Source of the DNA: Aliiglaciecola sp. CAU 1673
GTDB lineage: Bacteria > Pseudomonadota > Gammaproteobacteria > Enterobacterales > Alteromonadaceae
Assembly: GCF_029223185.1 (NCBI RefSeq)
Contig: NZ_JARHUG010000025.1
Span: 1 to 58,211 of the forward strand
Direction of reading: 5' to 3'
Length of the DNA stretch: 58,211 nt
Below are positions 53,497 to 58,211 of this stretch, one piece after another; within the stretch, counting starts at the first letter, position 1, and each line of letters begins with the position of its first letter. A program made the position numbers and the translations under genes. Below the pieces are notes generated by a model. That model was not told the DNA's origin and made no database searches. It worked only from the letters and a program-made list of their open reading frames with translations.

Positions 53497-54807
53497 TTAA
53501 AGGATGGATGGGTATTTCAACTCTGCCTGATCAAACAGAGTAAAACCATTGCGGCCTTTGGCCTTGGCGCGATACATGGCTGTGTCAGCATGTTTGAGCA
53601 TCATCAGCGGGGTATCGGCGTCTGCGGGATAAACGCTGATGCCGATGCTGAGGCTGATGACCAAATCTTTACCCGCTATCTGGTGGGGGAACGTGAACGC
53701 CTTTAACAGCTTGTTGGCAACATGTATGGCATCCTTTGGCGTCACTAGTTCTGCCAGCAAAATCACAAACTCATCGCCACCATATCGGCAAACAGTGTCA
53801 CTGGTGCGCACACAATCTTCCATGCGTCGGGCGACGGATTGTAAAAGCTGATCGCCACTATCATGGCCTAACGAGTCATTAATCAGTTTGAAATGGTCGA
53901 GGTCGATAAACAGGATGCCCACCTGTTTGTTGTGTCTGATAGCCAGAATAATGGCTTGGTTCAACCTTTCTCCCAACAACGAACGATTGGGCAGTCCGGT
54001 CAGGGCATCGTGATAGGCCAGCTTATTGCGGATGCGATTATGGGTGACATCATGCACAACAATGACACTACCCTGGGGCCTGCCTGAGGCATCAGTAATA
54101 GGATTGGCGATGACATCTACCGGGGTTTTAACGGCGTCTTTTGCCACCAGCACCATATTGCACGAATGATTGCCCTGTGAATTTAACAACAGGTCCCTTA
54201 CACGGCTGCTCAGGGCAACATTGGAATACTCGTCAGCCAGGATCAGTACCTCTTCCAAGGGTTTGCCTGTGGCTTGCAGACTGCTCCAGCCGGTTAATTG
54301 CCTTGCCATACTATTGGTATAAGCAATCTCTCCATGGGTATTACAGGTAAAAATGGCATCGCTGATGGCGTTTAGTGTTAAGCGCGAATGTTCGTCGCAC
54401 AAGGCATGAGTGTCGTGCACAGCTTGTCCATCAGCCGCCTGTGCACTGAATTCGTTGCCCTTGCCCAGATAATGGCTCAGTTTTTCTATCCACTGCGGGG
54501 TGTGCGGCATGTTTGGCGTAAAAAGCAATAATAGGGTGTGCTCGGGTACTTGTGTCAGCAGGCTAAGCAGGTTGTTGCCATTGGAATTGAAGTCACTCAG
54601 GTTGACTGCCATCATGCTGACCCGTGCTTGTTTATTCAGGATTGATAGCGCGGCCTCGGTGGTTTGCACATGCTGCAGATTTTTAAGTGGATGCTCATGG
54701 GCCAAGGTACCAAAAATCTGCTCTGCTACAGACATATCCTGCATCACCATTAGCAGGTTAATGGCCCTGCTGGTGGGGGGCTTTGTGCTCTTTCGTGGCG
54801 CTGACAT
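53497..54807 (-). CDS. Diguanylate cyclase with degenerate receiver-like and PAS domains
   Basis: 436 residues. Residues about 15-120 look like a receiver fold lacking a clear phospho-Asp; a PAS domain covers about 145-260 (ISDAIFTCNTHGEIAYTNSM); the GGDEF domain follows (270-430) with intact RYGGDEFVILLAE and an RTSD inhibitory site exactly five residues ahead. It makes c-di-GMP, probably with feedback inhibition. Start ATG at 54807 has GGGAG upstream. Confidence 0.92.
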   Translation of the reverse strand: MSAPRKSTKPPTSRAINLLMVMQDMSVAEQIFGTLAHEHPLKNLQHVQTTEAALSILNKQARVSMMAVNLSDFNSNGNNLLSLLTQVPEHTLLLLFTPNMPHTPQWIEKLSHYLGKGNEFSAQAADGQAVHDTHALCDEHSRLTLNAISDAIFTCNTHGEIAYTNSMARQLTGWSSLQATGKPLEEVLILADEYSNVALSSRVRDLLLNSQGNHSCNMVLVAKDAVKTPVDVIANPITDASGRPQGSVIVVHDVTHNRIRNKLAYHDALTGLPNRSLLGERLNQAIILAIRHNKQVGILFIDLDHFKLINDSLGHDSGDQLLQSVARRMEDCVRTSDTVCRYGGDEFVILLAELVTPKDAIHVANKLLKAFTFPHQIAGKDLVISLSIGISVYPADADTPLMMLKHADTAMYRAKAKGRNGFTLFDQAELKYPSIL

Positions 54808-55515
54808 GCGGATTACTCCCTTAACTGGTCAAGGCAGCCCTGCCAGCAGGGTCCATTTGCAAGTCATAAGCTACGTTTTGTGAACTGTTGTGGCCAGGAC
54901 CCATCGTTGCTTCAATTGCAAGTGTTGGTTCAGCCAATACGGCCAGACTATGGTGTGCTGGATACTCTGTCTGTTCGATGGCACACGCTAGTGCTTTTCC
55001 CCCCTTTTGCATGGGCTTGACGCGTAAAACACCGTTTAAACCGAATGGCCAGCCTTGAAACTGGTGCAATGTGGTGTTTATCAGGCTTAAGACCTTGAAT
55101 TTGTTATTTATCCGCAACAATGAGGAGGGTAGAAGGGGCGAGGCATAAGAGCATTAATGGTCGAGTCTCCCTTACCTATCCTAATAATTAGTCTTTGTGT
55201 TTGCTATCGTACATACAGGGTGTGGTTGCAACGATAAAGTCACTGTCCTTAAGTGTGAATACACCTGTCCCATGTGGAGAAATGCCTTGAAAGACATTCA
55301 ACCATCAGATCACTTACATTCTGACTTTTCTGCAATCAGGCCACCTTATGAGCGTCGCAAGGTTGCACTCAGTCCCCATTGGCCCAAGGCGCTGGTAGTC
55401 AATACCATAAAACATGTTGAGACGAATATTCCTGACAAGGCACTGTTCATCGAGAAAAAGAATGAATGATGTGGCCTGCAGTTTGCCATGGATGAAACTA
55501 AATGAAGGATTAAAT
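54808..55515. other. Divergent intergenic region before the Crp genes
   Basis: About 700 bases. Apart from the doubtful 99-codon frame, I see no supported gene. A 65-codon frame beginning MWRNALKDIQPS at 55272 ends at 55469 with no ribosome site I trust. The stretch should contain promoters for the cyclase and for the first Crp-like gene. Confidence 0.4.
54821..55120 (-). CDS. Possible small protein upstream of the diguanylate cyclase
   Basis: A 99-codon frame (TTG start at 55120; ATG-initiated versions are shorter, for example MQKGGKALAC...) ends 13 bases before the diguanylate cyclase start. No family is recognised and the TTG lacks a clear ribosome site. It could be a real small gene of the same operon or noise. 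Confidence 0.3.
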   Translation of the reverse strand: MLRINNKFKVLSLINTTLHQFQGWPFGLNGVLRVKPMQKGGKALACAIEQTEYPAHHSLAVLAEPTLAIEATMGPGHNSSQNVAYDLQMDPAGRAALTS

Positions 55516-56226
55516 ATGTCTGCTGAATCACCCAAACCCACTGACAATAAACTGCTGGCGGCGCTGTCTTTGGAGTACCAAGAGGAACTGTTTCCGCGGT
55601 TAAAACTGGTTCATCTGCCGTTAGGCGAGGTGGTATATGAGTCAGGTCAGCCCCTTAGCCATGTGCATTTTCCGGTCGATTGTATTGTGTCATTGTTGTA
55701 TGTGATGCTCGACGGTGCGTCGGCCGAGATCTCAGTGGTTGGCAATGAAGGCCTGGTGGGCATTGCCGTGTTTATGGGGGGAGAAAGCACCCCAAGCCAG
55801 GCGATAGTACAAAGCGCAGGCTCGGCATTCACCTTGCCGGCTTCTGATTTTAAAAAAGCCTTTAATAGCTCGGCAAACACCCGGATGTTGATGCTGCGCT
55901 ATACCCAGGCGTTAATCACACAAATGGCGCAAACCGCGGTTTGTAACCGTCACCACAGTATCGATCAACAGCTTTGTCGCTGGCTGTTGTTGTCCCTGGA
56001 CAGATTACCCGGTAACAACCTGACCATGACCCAGGAGCTGATTGCCAATATGTTAGGAGTGCGCCGTGAAGGGGTAACAGAAGCCGCGGGGAAGTTGCAA
56101 AAAGCCGGGGTGATCGAATACCGCAGAGGTCATATTACTGTGATAGACCGCCCCAAGTTAGAAAGCCTGAGCTGTGAATGCTACCGGGTGGTCAAGCGGG
56201 AAACTGAACGTCTGGAATCGTACTGA
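55516..56226 (+). CDS. Crp/Fnr-like regulator, first of a tandem pair
   Basis: 236 residues from the ATG at 55516 (AAGGA seven bases upstream). N-terminal cNMP-binding-like beta roll (20-130: VHFPVDCIVSLLYVM, VVGNEGLVGIAVFMGG) and a C-terminal HTH (170-215, QELIANMLGVRREGVTEAAG). It lacks the R-x-A/S cAMP-binding motif and Fnr cysteines, so the ligand is unknown. Both this and the next product are exactly 236 residues. Confidence 0.88.
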   Translation: MSAESPKPTDNKLLAALSLEYQEELFPRLKLVHLPLGEVVYESGQPLSHVHFPVDCIVSLLYVMLDGASAEISVVGNEGLVGIAVFMGGESTPSQAIVQSAGSAFTLPASDFKKAFNSSANTRMLMLRYTQALITQMAQTAVCNRHHSIDQQLCRWLLLSLDRLPGNNLTMTQELIANMLGVRREGVTEAAGKLQKAGVIEYRRGHITVIDRPKLESLSCECYRVVKRETERLESY

Positions 56227-56344
56227 GCCCAGCGGTTAGCTTACCGAGTGCGGCATAACCCCTAAGCCGTCCCCTTTAGCGGGTCCTGGCTTCCTTGAGT
56301 GCTAAGGGAATGAGCCATGTATCACTAAACCGGAGAACGTTGTT

Positions 56345-57055
56345 ATGCCAGCCAAGCCATTGACCCCGTTAAAAAACCGTTTGCTAAGTAACCTGGACAG
56401 TCCAGAGTACGACCAGTTTGTTGAACAATGCACTCTGGAGCAGCTTCACTTCGGGCAGTGTTTACATGTTCGGGATGATGCAATGATGAAGGTCTATTTC
56501 CCCCTGACCTGCTTTATCTCCCTGCTCAGCCAGGTGGATGATAAAGCGCCCATGGATGTGGCGCTGATTGGTAGCGAAGGGATGCTTGGCACCTCTTTGC
56601 TGACCGGAGACAAACTGTCGCCATTGACGGCAAAGGTACAAGGGGCCGGGTTGTCGTTGTGTATGCCTGCGACCCTATTTGTGCAGCAACTACGGCAATT
56701 TCCAAAAATCCGCCAACTGGTTGGTCTTTACTTGAGCGTACAACTAAAGCAACTGGCCCAAACCGCAGCTTGCCTTTGCTACCACGATGTCAATGCGCGT
56801 TTAGCCCGGTGGTTGCTGATGAGCCATGATCGCGCTCATTCTGATTATTTGCAGTTAACCCATCAGTTTTTGGCAGATATGCTGGGTGTGCGTCGCAGCG
56901 CCATTACTATTGCGGCGGGACAGTTACAGCAGAAAAACATGATCCACTATCGGCGGGGACGTATACATATTTTGTCCCACCAGGGACTGGTTGGGCGAAG
57001 CTGTGGCTGTTATCAGGACGATATTGACAGTTATCATCGCTGTTTACCCGAATAA
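56345..57055 (+). CDS. Crp/Fnr-like regulator, second of a tandem pair
   Basis: 236 residues. Same layout as the preceding product: VYFPLTCFISLL, ALIGSEGMLGTSLL, then LARWLLMSHDRA and the HTH QFLADMLGVRRSAITIAAG. Divergence between the two is substantial, so duplication is not recent. The 118-bp spacer allows separate promoters. Possible heterodimer or competing regulators. Confidence 0.88.
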   Translation: MPAKPLTPLKNRLLSNLDSPEYDQFVEQCTLEQLHFGQCLHVRDDAMMKVYFPLTCFISLLSQVDDKAPMDVALIGSEGMLGTSLLTGDKLSPLTAKVQGAGLSLCMPATLFVQQLRQFPKIRQLVGLYLSVQLKQLAQTAACLCYHDVNARLARWLLMSHDRAHSDYLQLTHQFLADMLGVRRSAITIAAGQLQQKNMIHYRRGRIHILSHQGLVGRSCGCYQDDIDSYHRCLPE

Positions 57056-57084
57056 AAGGCAGCCTGCAAAAGCAAAGGCTGCCC
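57054..57084 (-). terminator. Terminator of the PRC-barrel gene
   Basis: GGCAGCC and GGCTGCC arms with a 12-base loop; on the minus strand TTTTATT follows. It lies 22 bases beyond the PRC-barrel stop and next to the end of the second Crp-like gene, so it can serve both. Confidence 0.75.
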
Positions 57085-57105
57085 TGTAGGAAAAGGCCGT
57101 TGATC

Positions 57106-57555
57106 TTAAACCAATGGCGGCGTTTCACCTGATGAGGCTGGAGTTTTTTTAGGCATGGCATGTCCTGCACCATAATAGCCGTGAATATCCGATGCCCACA
57201 CCGGATCGTCCCAGTCTGGCCTGTTGCCATCGTCAAAGGAGGGGGCGTTTTTCAGTCGGTCCAAGGACATGTTCACCCGCAGCCTGTTGTTGGCGCTGTC
57301 TACTGTGAAAGCTTGCCAGGGAATAGCATAAAAATTCTCTCCTATGCCCCAAAATCCCCCTCTGGTCATGACCGCAAAGGTAAGGATACCGGCAGGCATG
57401 GTCTGCACCAGATCATGCAGGTGCCCCAGTTTCTGGTCACTGAAGTTATAGATGTCATGATGGCGAAGGGAGCTTATCAGGATCTGCTCAGGCTTGGCTT
57501 CATCCTCTTTATGGATGGTGTTTGCGCGTTTTACGTCATGGGCAAGAACGTTCAT
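57106..57555 (-). CDS. PRC-barrel domain protein
   Basis: 149 residues. The PRC-barrel lies at about 25-100 (ISSLRHHDIYNFSDQKLGHL, VMTRGGFWGIGENFYAIPWQ), followed by an acidic/aromatic tail (WDDPVWASDIHGYYG). PRC-barrel stress proteins of this type often sit with Crp-like and small hydrophilic proteins. Convergent with the second Crp-like gene. Role unknown; binding to RNA or membranes is only a possibility. Confidence 0.85.
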   Translation of the reverse strand: MNVLAHDVKRANTIHKEDEAKPEQILISSLRHHDIYNFSDQKLGHLHDLVQTMPAGILTFAVMTRGGFWGIGENFYAIPWQAFTVDSANNRLRVNMSLDRLKNAPSFDDGNRPDWDDPVWASDIHGYYGAGHAMPKKTPASSGETPPLV

Positions 57556-57827
57556 TGTCTTTCTCCATTATCTCGTGATGCGGACATGGCCAGGGCAAGA
57601 TGCGCCTGACAGCAATAGTGTGCTAGGGGTTTAAGCGGGGGTCTGTTCGTTGGCGCGCTTTAGTGATTTCGAGGGAAAAACCGACATGAACTTAATGCTA
57701 TTCATGACTGTATTCAATGAAATAGGGCGGGCGTGTGCCAGCGCACAGTGAAGTCATTTAAACCGCTGTAAGCTTGGTGTTCTTAGCTGCTGGCGAACAG
57801 GCTGGTGGCAAGTAACCAGAGGTGCTT

Positions 57828-57962
57828 ATGCAAACTCCTAATAAAGATATCAAACCCCAACAAGCTGTGAATAAGCCCGGTCAAGAGCAGAAGCAAGAGC
57901 CCGGACGCAATCAGCAAAAGCCACCGATGCAACAACAAAAGCATCAGGAGCCTAAGCGTTAA
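57828..57962 (+). CDS. Small Q/K/P-rich hydrophilic protein
   Basis: 44 residues: MQTPNKDIKPQQAVNKPGQE, then QKQEPGRNQQKPPMQQQKHQ and EPKR. About 60 percent of residues are Gln, Lys or Pro; no Cys, Trp, Phe, Tyr or Leu; predicted disordered and basic. AGAGGTG lies five bases before the ATG. It stands alone between the PRC-barrel gene and the right-hand repeat. The strong ribosome site and clean stop support a real gene, and similar small stress peptides are known near PRC-barrel genes. Confidence 0.6.
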   Translation: MQTPNKDIKPQQAVNKPGQEQKQEPGRNQQKPPMQQQKHQEPKR

Positions 57963-58067
57963 TCAGGACGCATTGAATGAGTAGCGCACAGCATTGCGCT
58001 GATAACGCTACTCAGACAATAGGCTGTAGGGTAAACATAACTTACAGCCAAACTGTTAACCAAATGT

Positions 58068-58090
58068 CAGGCCCCACTGTGTGGGGCCTC
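58068..58090. terminator. Strong hairpin at the edge of the right-hand repeat
   Basis: AGGCCCCAC and GTGGGGCCT arms around TGT, immediately followed by CAGACTGTTG, the outer edge of the right repeat. There is no T tract after the stem; the inserted repeat seems to have separated the stem from it. Confidence 0.6.
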
Positions 58091-58208
58091 AGACTGTTGA
58101 AAAAGGCCTGGACGCAGATCCAGGCCTTTGATCTAATGAGCATAGTGAACAACATGGATTCACCATGCTTAGAGACAAACCCCCCCAACAATATGAACTA
58201 GAAATGGT
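58086..58208. repeat. Right copy of terminal inverted repeat (probable IS end)
   Basis: Reverse complement of 1-123 with one mismatch seen. The outer edge CAGACTGTTGAAAAAGG is the same as on the left, and the internal AAGGCCTGGA/TCCAGGCCTT hairpin is retained. Three additional bases follow at 58209-58211. Both copies begin directly behind a GC-rich hairpin whose arms start with AGGC. Confidence 0.6.
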
Positions 58209-58211
58209 CGC

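Noticed and set aside
55197-55469. 90-codon frame before the first Crp-like gene
   Set aside because: No start with a ribosome site and no family resemblance; kept only as part of the intergenic note.

Overview
The window looks like a chromosomal segment of a marine or aquatic gammaproteobacterium, most likely of the order Alteromonadales (Alteromonadaceae-like). The evidence is gene content and order: nlpI, efpL (yeiP), the ybeD-lipB-lipA run, gloB next to a yafS homologue, metG divergent from the mrp/apbC gene followed by dcd, and DUF3025 and YHYH-domain proteins. Genus and species cannot be fixed by reading alone. Both ends carry the same roughly 123-bp sequence in inverted orientation (1-123 and 58086-58208, one mismatch seen), each next to a GC-rich hairpin. 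The simplest explanation is that this is a whole draft contig broken at two copies of a repeated element.

Layout. 0.2-5.2 kb: nlpI, then a Sel1-repeat protein with an M64-like HExxH...DEY motif, a glycosyltransferase, a membrane-anchored protein and a Zn-ribbon membrane protein. 5.8-9.3 kb: a chemoreceptor, sprT and two unknown proteins. 9.3-16.9 kb: a queuosine-precursor transporter, a LysR regulator, the inorganic-carbon transporter pair dabB-dabA, DUF6671 and a Sua5-type threonylcarbamoyl-AMP synthase. 17-20.7 kb: BI-1/YccA protein, nhaA, divergent nhaR, efpL. 20.8-23.8 kb: an XRE-plus-membrane-protein pair and a tautomerase/NTF2-like/GST operon with a divergent LysR gene. 23.9-29 kb: lipA, lipB, ybeD, an FMN glutamate-synthase-like protein and an APC permease. 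29.1-31 kb: a YHYH lipoprotein and a His-rich periplasmic protein, ending at a 52-bp perfect palindrome. 31-44.7 kb: DUF4386, asnB, an M28 peptidase, DUF3025, Yip1, a Na+-type ABC exporter, a LysE exporter, LytTR plus NTF2-like, SPFH-NfeD, a solute-binding protein and a voltage-sensor-like protein. 44.8-53.5 kb: mltD, gloB, yafS, a soluble CZB chemoreceptor, metG, mrp, dcd. 53.5-58 kb: a PAS-GGDEF diguanylate cyclase, two tandem Crp-like regulators, a PRC-barrel protein and a 44-residue Q/K/P-rich peptide.

Much of the window is core housekeeping: lipoylation, tRNA modification and charging, EF-P-like translation rescue, dUTP supply and envelope turnover. The less explored parts are the nlpI-linked metallopeptidase, the YHYH/His-rich pair, the pore-less voltage-sensor protein, the hairpin that covers the ribosome binding site of the SPFH gene, the palindromes flanking DUF4386, and the tandem-Crp/PRC/small-peptide group next to the right end. 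No CRISPR array, tRNA, rRNA, complete transposase or prophage was seen. I found no single locus that is clearly a new system; the best candidates are given as findings.
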